Below, piece by piece: positions 1 to 5,559 of a DNA stretch of 6,019 nucleotides. The notes below the pieces were generated by a model. The model did no database searches, was not told where the DNA came from, and was given only the letters and a program-made list of their open reading frames with translations. The translations under genes and the position numbers were made by a program. The stretch is from Planctomycetaceae bacterium (GTDB taxonomy: Bacteria; Planctomycetota; Planctomycetia; Pirellulales; UBA1268), in NCBI GenBank assembly GCA_947440895.1, contig CANETO010000141.1, positions 1 to 6,019 on the forward strand, given 5' to 3'. Within the stretch, counting starts at the first letter, position 1. Every line of letters starts with the position of its first letter.

Positions 1-817
1 CGCGAAGCATGTAGGGCGTGAAATAGGGCGCTGAAAACTGCGCGGTGAAGACGAGACAGCAGAGATAGGTGACGAGCGGTCCAGACGGTGATGCCGCCAT
101 CCGCCGGAGCGTGCCTGCGAGATCGGACAGCCAGCGTGAGGCCGCGGCGGTGGGCGAACGAGCCCCGGCGGCCTGGCCGGCCATCTGGACGAAGACCGTG
201 CCTGATTCCTGCGGTCTGACGAACTCCCGGCAGTTTACAAGCATCATCGTGGAGACCAGTCGACAGATCCCGGCAGCAATGAAGAGTCCGGCGAACGCCA
301 GGAGCGTTACCCCCCTGCCCTCGCCCCACTGCAGGATGAGCCCTCCAAGAACGAAGCCGACAAAGACACTGAACTGGCCGAGCCGGCTACGGTTGGCGAA
401 GTAGGCCGTCCGCATCCCCTCTGGAATCAGCGTGCCCATCCAGGTATTCCAGGCCGGCGCGCCGGCCATGCCGGCCGACCAGTAGATGCCGGCCGCCACG
501 AGCAGTTCCGTCAGCGTTGCATGCCCGCGGATCGCCCACCAGGCAAACGGCACGAAGCTCACCGCCTGCACGGTGGTGCAGGCGATGCACCAGCCGCGGT
601 TCGTGCCCAGCCGGGCGACGGCGAGCGGGGTGACCAGTTGGAAGATCGCCCCCACGAGCACCGGCACGCTGGCGGTCATACCTGCGGCGACGGGGCCCAG
701 CCCCAGCGCCAGGGCAAAGGCCGGTATATAGGTCTCGCCACAGCCGACCATCAGGCTGAAGGCCGCCGCGTCGGCGGTCGTCACCCATAGGTCGCGGCGC
801 AGGCCTGCCCGGGGCAC
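1..817 (-). CDS. MFS transporter, N-terminal part (3' end cut by window edge)
   Basis: The minus strand is open from position 859 to the left edge and reads as a polytopic membrane protein; about 272 residues are visible from the GTG at 817. Hydrophobic segments alternate with short polar loops. A motif-A-like loop (PLAVARLGTNRGW) lies after the second helix. A loop with IPEGMRTAYFANRSRLGQF, rich in Arg and Asn, resembles the TM4-TM5 loop of some bacterial major facilitator transporters. A longer polar stretch, from about CREFVRPQESG, may be the central loop between the two six-helix halves. The second half lies outside the window. There is no usable ATG: a TAG stop sits in frame just upstream (about 900), and the candidates are TTG 859, GTG 817 and GTG 784, none with a clear Shine-Dalgarno. 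I chose GTG 817 because it leaves a short basic N-terminus (PRAGLRRDLW) before the first helix. The substrate is unknown. The gene is divergent from the SDR pair. Confidence 0.8.
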   Translation of the reverse strand, partial: MPRAGLRRDLWVTTADAAAFSLMVGCGETYIPAFALALGLGPVAAGMTASVPVLVGAIFQLVTPLAVARLGTNRGWCIACTTVQAVSFVPFAWWAIRGHATLTELLVAAGIYWSAGMAGAPAWNTWMGTLIPEGMRTAYFANRSRLGQFSVFVGFVLGGLILQWGEGRGVTLLAFAGLFIAAGICRLVSTMMLVNCREFVRPQESGTVFVQMAGQAAGARSPTAAASRWLSDLAGTLRRMAASPSGPLVTYLCCLVFTAQFSAPYFTPYMLR

Positions 818-911
818 GATCAGGGCGGAAAAGGACCAGCGGGGCGGCGAGGCGGGCAAGGCGTCTGGCTCAGGAGGCGGGAGAAGCGGCGGCAGGCTCT
901 ATCCATCAGGC

Positions 912-962
912 TGTCTATCCGGCTATCTGTCTGTCTGTTTCGATAGACAACCTGTTTATACT
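912..962. promoter_or_regulatory. Repeated TGTCTATC half sites: candidate TetR-type operator and promoter
   Basis: The divergent region between the MFS gene and the first SDR gene has TGTCTATC at 912-919, its exact reverse complement GATAGACA at 942-949, and TGTTTATA at 953-960. The last two form a 17-bp near-palindrome, ATAGACA-acc-TGTTTAT (943-959, 6 of 7 arm bases complementary). TATACT at 957-962 fits a -10 box for the rightward gene, so a protein on the palindrome would cover the promoter. No good -35 stands 16-18 bases upstream. Between the sites is a CTGT-rich run (926-939). Operators of this size and symmetry are typical of TetR-family repressors, but no regulator gene is in the window. 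Confidence 0.4.
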
Positions 963-990
963 GCCGGCGGGCCGCGACGTGTTTCGGCCC

Positions 991-1032
991 CTGTGGCTCA
1001 CGGCGGTCTGCACGCCACAGCGGTCATGACCG
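991..1032 (+). promoter_or_regulatory. Leader inverted repeats upstream of the first SDR gene
   Basis: CTGTGGC (991-997) pairs with GCCACAG (1014-1020) around a 16-base loop. Immediately after it is a perfect 12-bp palindrome, CGGTCATGACCG (1021-1032). Both lie between the candidate promoter and the SDR start at 1074, so they would be in the 5' leader if transcription starts near 968. They could be a hairpin or a second operator; in GC-rich DNA a 7-bp stem can be chance. The perfect 12-mer is the better signal. Confidence 0.25.
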
Positions 1033-1073
1033 GCGTCATGCACCCCCAGATCCGCATTCTCGAGGGCAGAACC

Positions 1074-1979
1074 ATGAAGGCATTGGTGACAGGCGCAACA
1101 GGTTTCGTGGGTCCCCGGCTGCTGCGGATGCTCGATGGGCCCGTCGTCCTCTCCAGGAACGCCGACCGCGCCCGGACGGCCCTGGGCAATCTGGCCGGCC
1201 CGATCTACCGGTGGGATCCGATGCAGGGGCCGCCTCCGCCGCAGGTCTTCGAGGGTGTGGATGTCGTGCTGCACCTCGCCGGAGAATCGGTGGCCGAGGG
1301 GCGTTGGACCACGGCCCAAAAGGCAAGAATCCGCGATAGCCGCGTCATCGGCACGCGACATCTCGTGCAGGGCATCGCCCAGGCGGCTGTCAAGCCGAAG
1401 ACGCTCGTGTCGGCGTCGGCGGTCGGCTACTACGGCGACCGGGGCGAGGAAGAACTCACCGAAGCGGCCTCCCCGGCTCACGATTTTCTAGCGGACGTCT
1501 GCGTGGAGTGGGAGCGGGAGGCGCTGGCGGCCGAGAAGCACGGCGTGCGTGTGGTCACCGCGCGGACGGGCATCGTGCTCGGCGCCGGCGGCGGGGCGCT
1601 CGCCAAGATGCTCACGCCCTTCAAGCTCGGCGGCGGCGGCCCGCTCGGCAATGGCCGTCAGTGGATGCCGTGGATTCACGTGGCCGACCTGGCGAGGCTC
1701 TACGTGCATGCGATGGAGACGGAATCGATCCGGGGCCCGATGAATACCGTCGCGCCGCATCCGGTCCGCAACAGCGAGTTCACGAAGGCGCTGGCCGGAC
1801 AGCTCCACCGTCCGGCCTTCCTGCCGGCACCCTATTTCGGCCTCCGGCTGCTGTTTGGCGAATTTGCGAAGGTGCTGTTCGCATCGCAGCGGGTGATCCC
1901 GCGGGTGGCGCTCGACACGGGATTTGTGTTTCAGTATCCGGAGATTGCCGCGGCGCTCAAGGAAATCTTGGCGAGCTGA
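1074..1979 (+). CDS. TIGR01777-family NAD(P)-dependent oxidoreductase (YfcH/SDR39U1-like extended SDR)
   Basis: This 301-residue protein is full length for its family. The N-terminus carries the Rossmann glycine motif GATGFVG (residues 7-13), followed by HLAGESV (68-74), SASAVGYYGDRG (113-124), RTGIVLG (164-170) and PWIHVADL (199-206). The C-terminus (FASQRVIPRVALDTGFVF and following, about 269-299) matches the DUF1731 tail that marks TIGR01777 proteins. The usual SDR YxxxK is replaced by the YYG motif, which is normal for this subgroup, so the catalytic mechanism and substrate are unclear; family members are mostly uncharacterised cytosolic oxidoreductases. I chose ATG 1074 because GAGGG at 1062-1066 is a well-spaced ribosome-binding site and MKALVTGATG begins directly with the first beta strand. 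An in-frame ATG at 993 would add 27 residues unlike the family. The next SDR gene starts 12 bases after the stop, so the two are probably co-transcribed. Confidence 0.9.
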   Translation: MKALVTGATGFVGPRLLRMLDGPVVLSRNADRARTALGNLAGPIYRWDPMQGPPPPQVFEGVDVVLHLAGESVAEGRWTTAQKARIRDSRVIGTRHLVQGIAQAAVKPKTLVSASAVGYYGDRGEEELTEAASPAHDFLADVCVEWEREALAAEKHGVRVVTARTGIVLGAGGGALAKMLTPFKLGGGGPLGNGRQWMPWIHVADLARLYVHAMETESIRGPMNTVAPHPVRNSEFTKALAGQLHRPAFLPAPYFGLRLLFGEFAKVLFASQRVIPRVALDTGFVFQYPEIAAALKEILAS

Positions 1980-1991
1980 CGTCTGCGCTCC

Positions 1992-3005
1992 ATGAAAACC
2001 GTTTTTGTGACCGGGGCGACCGGGTTCATCGGCCGACACGTGGTCGCAGCACTTCTGGACCGCGGTTGCGAGGTGCGGTGCCTTGTCCGCTCGCAGCAGC
2101 GTGCCAGCCACTTGCACGGCAGGGGTGTACGGATTGTTGGCGGGATGCTGGAGGATGTGAGCCACTGGCAGGCCCATCTCGCGGGCTGCGACACCGTCTT
2201 CCATATCGGAGGGCTGGTCGCTGCCCGCCGCCGGCAGGAACTGATGGCCACCAATGCCGCGGCGGTTGGCAGTCTCGCCGACGCGTGTGCCGCCCTGCCG
2301 TCGCCGCCGGTGCTCGTGCATCTGTCGTCGCTCGCAGCGTCGGGGCCGACACTCGACGCATGCCGTCTGCGGTCGGAAGCCGATCCGCCTTCGCCCGTGT
2401 CGCACTACGGCCATAGCAAGCGGGCTGGCGAACGAGAACTCGTGCGGCGTGCCGGGCGGCTACCGGCCACGATCATGCGACCCGGCATCGTGTTTGGGCC
2501 GTACGACAAAAACCTGGTGCCCATCTATCAGATGATCCACTGGATGCGTCTGCACCTGCTGATGGGTTTCCACAATCCGAGGCTCTCCCTCCTGCACGTC
2601 TCCGATCTGGTGGACCTTGCGTTGGCGGCGGCAGATCGTGGCCAGCGGATGGCGGCGGACGATCCGCTCTCGGCACGGGGGATCTACAACGCCTGCGATG
2701 ACCGCGAACACCCCACGTATGCCGACCTCGGCCGGCGAGTCGCGGAGTCCCTGCGGAGGAGCGTCATCGTGCTGCCGCTCCCGCTCACGCTGGCGATTCC
2801 CACAAGTTATGCCGTGGAACAGTTCTGGAATCTCTGCGGACAAGCCAGCATCGTCTCTCCCGACAAACTCCGGGAGGCGACGGCGACAAGCTGGGCCGCG
2901 TCGGCCGACAGGGCACGGGAGCAGCTCGGATTCGCCCCGGCGACAGCGCTCGACACGCGGCTTCAGGAAACGGCAGACTGGCTCCGCGAGCACAAGCGAC
3001 TCTGA
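1992..3005 (+). CDS. NAD-dependent epimerase/dehydratase-like extended SDR
   Basis: A 337-residue extended short-chain dehydrogenase. The cofactor motif is TGATGFIG (residues 7-14), with a basic pair region after beta 2 (CLVRSQQRA, 30-38). The catalytic set is intact: Ser in LSSLAASG (111-118) and Tyr139-x-x-x-Lys143 in YGHSK. RPGIVFGP (163-170) and LLHVSDLVDLAL (200-211) are the usual substrate-side motifs of the dihydroflavonol-reductase / 3-beta-HSD / sugar-epimerase branch. The C-terminal ARGIYNACDD and LGFAPATALDTRLQETADWL segments fit an extended SDR in which a final helix closes the fold. The substrate cannot be told from sequence: nucleotide sugars, sterol-like or acyl substrates are all possible. 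It lies 12 bp after the preceding SDR without a strong Shine-Dalgarno, suggesting translational coupling. The two proteins share the fold but are clearly different subfamilies, so this is not a recent duplication. Confidence 0.88.
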   Translation: MKTVFVTGATGFIGRHVVAALLDRGCEVRCLVRSQQRASHLHGRGVRIVGGMLEDVSHWQAHLAGCDTVFHIGGLVAARRRQELMATNAAAVGSLADACAALPSPPVLVHLSSLAASGPTLDACRLRSEADPPSPVSHYGHSKRAGERELVRRAGRLPATIMRPGIVFGPYDKNLVPIYQMIHWMRLHLLMGFHNPRLSLLHVSDLVDLALAAADRGQRMAADDPLSARGIYNACDDREHPTYADLGRRVAESLRRSVIVLPLPLTLAIPTSYAVEQFWNLCGQASIVSPDKLREATATSWAASADRAREQLGFAPATALDTRLQETADWLREHKRL

Positions 3006-3052
3006 ACACGCCCCCGGCCGGACGGCCCTCACGCATTCTGCAGGCCGACATC

Positions 3053-4108
3053 ATGAGACTGACCACACTGCTCACCAAAGCCCGCCCACGCATCATGCAG
3101 TATGTGCTGGCAGCGGCACTCGTGGGACTGTGCGCCTTCGTTCGCCTGCTTCTCGACGATTATTTTGAAAACAAGTTTTTCCTGACCTCTCCTTTCTACC
3201 CCGCTGTTATTTTCATCGCCTACTTGTGCGGACTAGGCCCCGCCCTCTTCGCAACAGCGCTCAGCTGCGTCGCCATTCGAATTCTTTTCATGCAGCCCAC
3301 TGGGCAATTCTTTGGTCTTGAGGATCCATGGGATTCGATGAAGCTGGCGTTTTTCTCCGTCTATGCCGTGCTCATCGCCTACCTCTTCAGCCAACTGCAG
3401 GCTTCGAAAAACCGTATTTCCGTCATGGCTTCTGAAGCCATTCAGTCGCGGGACCAACTCTGCCGGGAACAGGAATTCCTCCGCCGCTTGATTGACCATC
3501 AGGAAGCGGAGAAGCAGACCCTTTGCAATGACTTTCACGACGGACTCATTCAGCATGTGGTTGGATCCAAGATGCTGTTGGAGGCACGACTCAAAGATCT
3601 GCCCACAGGTGATCCGCTTCGCGAGATCATTCATCACCTCGGCAAAGGCATCACTGACGGACGACGTGTCATACGCGGAATCCGCCCTTCTGTTCTTGAT
3701 GAGCCGGGACTGGGCGGCGTGCTGCACGAATTAGTTGAACACTACTCAGCCGTTGGACTCGATGTCACCGTCGACTGCCGTCATGACGGCGATGATCACG
3801 ACGTACCGGACGCGATCCGAACGGCAGTCTTTCGCATCTGCCAGGAAGCCTTGACGAATTGCTGGAAACACAGCGGTGGCACCAAAGCCACGGTCCATCT
3901 CGAGAAACAAGGCGATTGCCTCCTCGTAGAAATTGACGATGACGGATGCGGGATTAATGCCACTCAGCGGGTCGATACCAAAGGCTTCGGACTCAAAGGG
4001 ATGGATGCCCGCGCACGGCTGTTGGGAGGCTCGCTCGATGTCATCAGCAAGGGAAAAGGAACGCGCGTGCGTGCTCGCCTGCCTCTGTCCATCAAGCCCC
4101 TGGCCTGA
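3053..4108 (+). CDS. Orphan sensor histidine kinase (DUF4118 membrane domain + HisKA_3 + HATPase_c)
   Basis: A complete 351-residue inner-membrane sensor kinase. Residues 15-112 hold four hydrophobic segments of the KdpD-like DUF4118 type (FFLTSPFYPAVIF, 42-54; RILFMQPTGQFF, 76-87). Residues 113-155 form a charged helical linker, probably a coiled coil. The phosphoacceptor is His162 in DFHDGLIQ, the NarL/NarX-type HisKA_3 signature. The ATPase domain has an N box with Asn269 (QEALTNCWKHS), a G1 box (DDDGCGI, 295-301), a G2 box (GFGLKGM, 311-317) and the terminal GKGTRVRARLPLS. All catalytic landmarks are present, so it should autophosphorylate. No periplasmic sensor domain and no response regulator gene are seen, so its partner lies elsewhere. 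ATG 3053 is supported by the damaged copy at 5651, whose similarity begins at the same methionine. Its G+C is visibly lower than that of the SDR genes, hinting at a separate origin. The 47-bp gap to the SDR gene shows no clear promoter. Confidence 0.92.
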   Translation: MRLTTLLTKARPRIMQYVLAAALVGLCAFVRLLLDDYFENKFFLTSPFYPAVIFIAYLCGLGPALFATALSCVAIRILFMQPTGQFFGLEDPWDSMKLAFFSVYAVLIAYLFSQLQASKNRISVMASEAIQSRDQLCREQEFLRRLIDHQEAEKQTLCNDFHDGLIQHVVGSKMLLEARLKDLPTGDPLREIIHHLGKGITDGRRVIRGIRPSVLDEPGLGGVLHELVEHYSAVGLDVTVDCRHDGDDHDVPDAIRTAVFRICQEALTNCWKHSGGTKATVHLEKQGDCLLVEIDDDGCGINATQRVDTKGFGLKGMDARARLLGGSLDVISKGKGTRVRARLPLSIKPLA

Positions 4109-4136
4109 TGCAGGCCACGTGGGCAGGCGCCTCGCT

Positions 4137-4221
4137 GACAGTGAACGGGGCCGGAATCGAACCGGTGACACACGAATTTTCAGAGCGAAAACCTGAGTGA
4201 AATACCGTTTCGACGTTTGAC
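4137..4221 (-). repeat. Direct repeat copy A with tRNA-Phe 3'-half remnant
   Basis: These 85 bp align without gaps to 5053-5137 (about 15 mismatches by eye, 83% identity). On the minus strand, 4183 back to 4142 reads as the 3' half of a tRNA: anticodon loop CTGAAAA (GAA, Phe), variable loop GTGTC, T-arm ACCGG-TTCGATT-CCGGC, acceptor strand CCCGTTC and discriminator A. The 5' half (D-arm, 5' acceptor strand) is absent, and the bases that should form the 5' anticodon stem do not pair, so this is not a working tRNA. The remaining bases (4184-4221) are unrelated to tRNA but are shared by both copies, so the repeat unit is a chimera. It starts 28 bases after the histidine kinase stop. Such fragments arise when integrating elements use a tRNA 3' end, or as members of a dispersed repeat family. 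Confidence 0.75.
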
Positions 4222-4251
4222 TAGGAGGTGGCTCCTGCCGCACGGTAGAAT
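4217..4251 (+). promoter_or_regulatory. Weak candidate promoter/operator for the toxin-antitoxin pair
   Basis: TTGACT (4217-4222, 5 of 6 to the -35 consensus) straddles the right end of repeat A. TAGAAT (4246-4251, 5 of 6 to -10) follows, but the 23-base spacer is too long for a normal sigma-70 promoter. Between them is a 5-bp inverted repeat, AGGAG-gtgg-CTCCT (4223-4236). It could be the operator through which the antitoxin represses its own operon, as is usual for type II systems. The boxes may be fortuitous. Confidence 0.25.
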
Positions 4252-4281
4252 CCAGTTCTCCAAGTCCGAAGGAGTTTTCAA

Positions 4282-4605
4282 ATGGCGACTGCTGACACAT
4301 ACCCACATATCGTCCTCGCGAATGACGGCAAGGCCGTCATCGAGGGCACTCGGTACGCCGTCGAGCACATCGCCGCGGAACAGTATTTTTACGGCTGGTC
4401 TGCGGAGGAGATTCTGCGGCAGCATCCAGACCTGCGGCCAGCCGAAGTCTATGCGGCACTTGCCTTTTTTCACGACCACCACGACAGCATCATTGCGGCC
4501 ATCGAGGCGGGGAAAGTTCGCGCTGAGCAGGCCCGTGGGCATGAGCCCGTTTCCCGTGATGAGCTTCTCCGGCGTCGTGCCGCGGTCCATGGCCGCAATG
4601 GGTGA
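4282..4605 (+). CDS. DUF433 family protein, putative antitoxin
   Basis: A 107-residue protein with the DUF433 core: KAVIEGTRYAVEHI (17-30), a YGWSAEEILRQHPDL stretch (37-51) and PAEVYAALAFFHDH (53-66). DUF433 is a winged or homeodomain-like HTH family that often acts as the DNA-binding antitoxin of VapB type. The charged tail (72-107, rich in Arg, Glu and Ala) is the part expected to wrap the toxin; that role is inferred. The start is well supported by AAGGAG at 4269-4274, seven bases before the ATG. The toxin gene begins 9 bases after the stop, the usual antitoxin-first order. Expected role: neutralise the PIN-like partner and repress the operon. The pair sits between the two 85-bp repeats, suggesting a mobile or exchangeable cassette. 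Confidence 0.87.
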   Translation: MATADTYPHIVLANDGKAVIEGTRYAVEHIAAEQYFYGWSAEEILRQHPDLRPAEVYAALAFFHDHHDSIIAAIEAGKVRAEQARGHEPVSRDELLRRRAAVHGRNG

Positions 4606-4614
4606 CACCACCCT

Positions 4615-4962
4615 ATGCCACTGCCCGTTTACATGGACGTGCATGTGCCGGCGGGCGTCTCAGAGGGCCTCCGTCGAAAGCAGATCGATGTCCGTACCGC
4701 GCAAGAGGACTCCGCGGGGCGGATGTCGGACGACGAGTTGCTCACACGGGCGACAGCGATTGGGCGGGTGTTGCTCACGCAGGATGCTGACTTCCTTGAG
4801 ATCGCGGCACAGTGGCAGCGGCAAGGCATCGCGTTCGATGGGATTCTGTTCGCGCCTCAGGGCACGCCGATCGGACGGCTGATCGATGACGTTGAACTCT
4901 GTCTCGCGGGCCTGACAGCGAACGAGTTCGTCAACCGCCTGGTTCACCTCCCGTTGCGATAG
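4615..4962 (+). CDS. DUF5615 PIN-like protein, putative toxin nuclease
   Basis: A 115-residue protein of the DUF5615 (Mut7-C/PIN-like) type, close to the usual family length. Acidic landmarks follow the PIN pattern: Asp8 in VYMDVHVP (5-12), Asp39-Asp40-Glu41 in SDDELL, and Asp57/Asp59 in VLLTQDADF (52-60), which would bind the divalent metal of a ribonuclease site. The C-terminal part (FDGILFAPQGTPIGRLIDDVELCLAGL, 74-100) is the conserved second half. It starts 9 bases downstream of the DUF433 gene with only weak ribosome-binding potential, so it is probably translated less than the antitoxin or coupled to it. The likely role is growth-inhibiting RNase activity held in check by the DUF433 protein. 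The RNA target cannot be predicted, and activity is inferred from family only. Confidence 0.87.
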   Translation: MPLPVYMDVHVPAGVSEGLRRKQIDVRTAQEDSAGRMSDDELLTRATAIGRVLLTQDADFLEIAAQWQRQGIAFDGILFAPQGTPIGRLIDDVELCLAGLTANEFVNRLVHLPLR

Positions 4963-5052
4963 CCACTGGATCCCCTCGTCCAGGGTCTATCGAACGGTCA
5001 CCGTACGGGAGTTCCCACGAAACGGCCGGCCCACGATCTGCTGCGGGCATTG
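4963..5052. other. Intergenic stretch between the toxin gene and repeat B
   Basis: Ninety bases with no gene. It holds a GGCCGGCC palindrome (5024-5031) and a small CGGT-c-ACCG inverted repeat near 4995. I see no T-tract terminator after the toxin gene and no promoter that I would defend. Confidence 0.4.
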
Positions 5053-5137
5053 GACAGTGGACGGGGCCGGAATCGAACCGGCGACACACAGATTTTCAGT
5101 GCGAAGCCCCGCGTGAAACACCATTCCGATGTTTGGC
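5053..5137 (-). repeat. Direct repeat copy B with tRNA-Phe 3'-half remnant
   Basis: The partner of the copy at 4137-4221, in the same orientation. Read on the minus strand, the tRNA-like part is 5099 back to 5058: anticodon loop CTGAAAA, variable loop GTGTC, a perfectly paired T-arm GCCGG-TTCGATT-CCGGC, then CCCGTCC and A. Its T-stem is intact where copy A has a mismatch, so B is closer to the parental tRNA. The 5' tRNA half is again missing and the anticodon stem does not pair. The shared non-tRNA flank runs to about 5137 (TGTTTGGC), after which the copies diverge. With copy A it brackets the toxin-antitoxin cassette. Confidence 0.75.
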
Positions 5138-5189
5138 GGATGCTTGTTTTCTGGGGAAACGAATACGGTGGGATTGTCCACGCATGAGG

Positions 5190-5215
5190 AAGAAAACACC
5201 CCGCGCCCAGCGCGG
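5190..5215 (-). terminator. Rho-independent terminator for the small minus-strand gene
   Basis: On the minus strand a perfect 6-bp GC stem, CCGCGC-TGG-GCGCGG (5215-5201), is followed by GGTGTTTTCTTCC. It lies about 43 bases after the stop codon at 5259, well placed for that gene. The T tract is interrupted, so efficiency may be moderate. Confidence 0.5.
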
Positions 5216-5258
5216 CGTCTAGCGCGCTGACAACTCACACTTCGAAGCCACTGTCCGC

Positions 5259-5420
5259 CTAAGCCGCATCCCGATTCGATAGCTTCGGTTCGCTTGCCGC
5301 CATGCAGACTTTAAGGATCCGCGACACGGTATCGACGGCGTTTTCGTCACCGCTCTCGAACTCATCGATGGCCGCTTTGATTTCAGACAAAGCAAGCACC
5401 GCCCGAAGGTTTTCACTCAT
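5259..5420 (-). CDS. Small hypothetical protein, 53 residues
   Basis: Not recognised. The sequence opens MSENLRAVLALSEIKAAI and continues DEFESGDENAVDTVSRILKV before ending SNRDAA. It is acidic in the middle and probably two amphipathic helices joined at ESGDEN; there is no signal peptide, no membrane segment and one Cys (residue 39). Evidence that it is real: AGGTGG lies about eight bases before ATG 5420, a promoter-like pair stands about 44 bases upstream, and a terminator-like hairpin follows the stop. Hydrophobic residues (L, V, I, A) recur at helical spacing through the first 22 and last 20 residues. A longer overlapping frame (5219-5416) on the same strand has a Cys/Arg/Ser-rich shadow-like composition and no ribosome site. 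The gene lies alone, convergent with the toxin-antitoxin pair and divergent from the broken kinase copy. It could be a small regulator or adaptor, but I cannot assign a function. Confidence 0.6.
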   Translation of the reverse strand: MSENLRAVLALSEIKAAIDEFESGDENAVDTVSRILKVCMAASEPKLSNRDAA

Positions 5421-5463
5421 CGTAACCCCACCTTTCGGAGACTAAGTATTCCGCCCGAGTGAC

Positions 5464-5493
5464 TTTATAGCCCTAAGGGGGGGTGCGTAGCAA
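5464..5493 (-). promoter_or_regulatory. Candidate sigma-70 promoter of the 53-residue gene
   Basis: On the minus strand TTGCTA (5493-5488, 4 of 6 to -35) and TATAAA (5469-5464, 5 of 6 to -10) are 18 bases apart. Transcription would start near 5457, giving a leader of about 37 bases that includes the AGGTGG ribosome site. The spacer contains a run of seven C (seven G on the plus strand, 5477-5483). Confidence 0.45.
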
Positions 5494-5532
5494 GGTCGAT
5501 TTCCTAACCGCCTTTTTTCGGCCGTCTGCTAA

Positions 5533-5559
5533 TCTCTCCGCTTATTACGTGGGGAGAGA
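5533..5559. promoter_or_regulatory. Perfect 7-bp inverted repeat in the intergenic region
   Basis: TCTCTCC (5533-5539) pairs with GGAGAGA (5553-5559) around 13 bases. It lies between the small minus-strand gene and the kinase copy at 5651. It may be an operator or a leader hairpin; no T tract follows. A 24-codon frame starts at the ATG immediately after it (5560). Confidence 0.25.

Noticed and set aside
387..788. 133-residue minus-strand frame within the transporter gene
   Set aside because: The Arg/Gly/His-rich shadow translation is typical of GC-rich off-frames; the neighbouring frame gives a clear membrane protein.
926..939. CTGT tandem run as a CRISPR or simple-repeat locus
   Set aside because: It has only three to four short units, with no spacers; it is better treated as part of the operator-rich intergenic region.
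993..1073. N-terminal extension of the first SDR from ATG 993
   Set aside because: It would put 27 non-family residues before the Rossmann strand and cross leader inverted repeats; ATG 1074 has a good ribosome site.
1488..2414. Long open frames opposite or overlapping the SDR genes (1488-2414 minus, 1508-2416 plus)
   Set aside because: They have Arg/His/Pro-rich composition, no family motifs and full overlap with two well-supported SDR genes.
4142..4183. A functional tRNA-Phe gene on the minus strand (also 5058-5099)
   Set aside because: Only the anticodon loop to the 3' end is present. There is no D-arm or 5' acceptor strand, and the anticodon stem does not pair in either copy.
4180..4644. 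154-residue minus-strand frame over the DUF433 gene
   Set aside because: It is antisense to a gene with a strong ribosome site and a recognised domain, and has no motif of its own.
4137..5137. Integron cassette with attC sites
   Set aside because: The repeats are direct and contain a tRNA half, but the core GTTRRRY is not met (GTTTGAC, GTTTGGC) and no attC-like long imperfect hairpin is seen.
4987..5238. 83-residue minus-strand frame across repeat B
   Set aside because: Its peptide VAGSIPAPST is simply a translated tRNA 3' half; such frames are artefacts of tRNA-like DNA.
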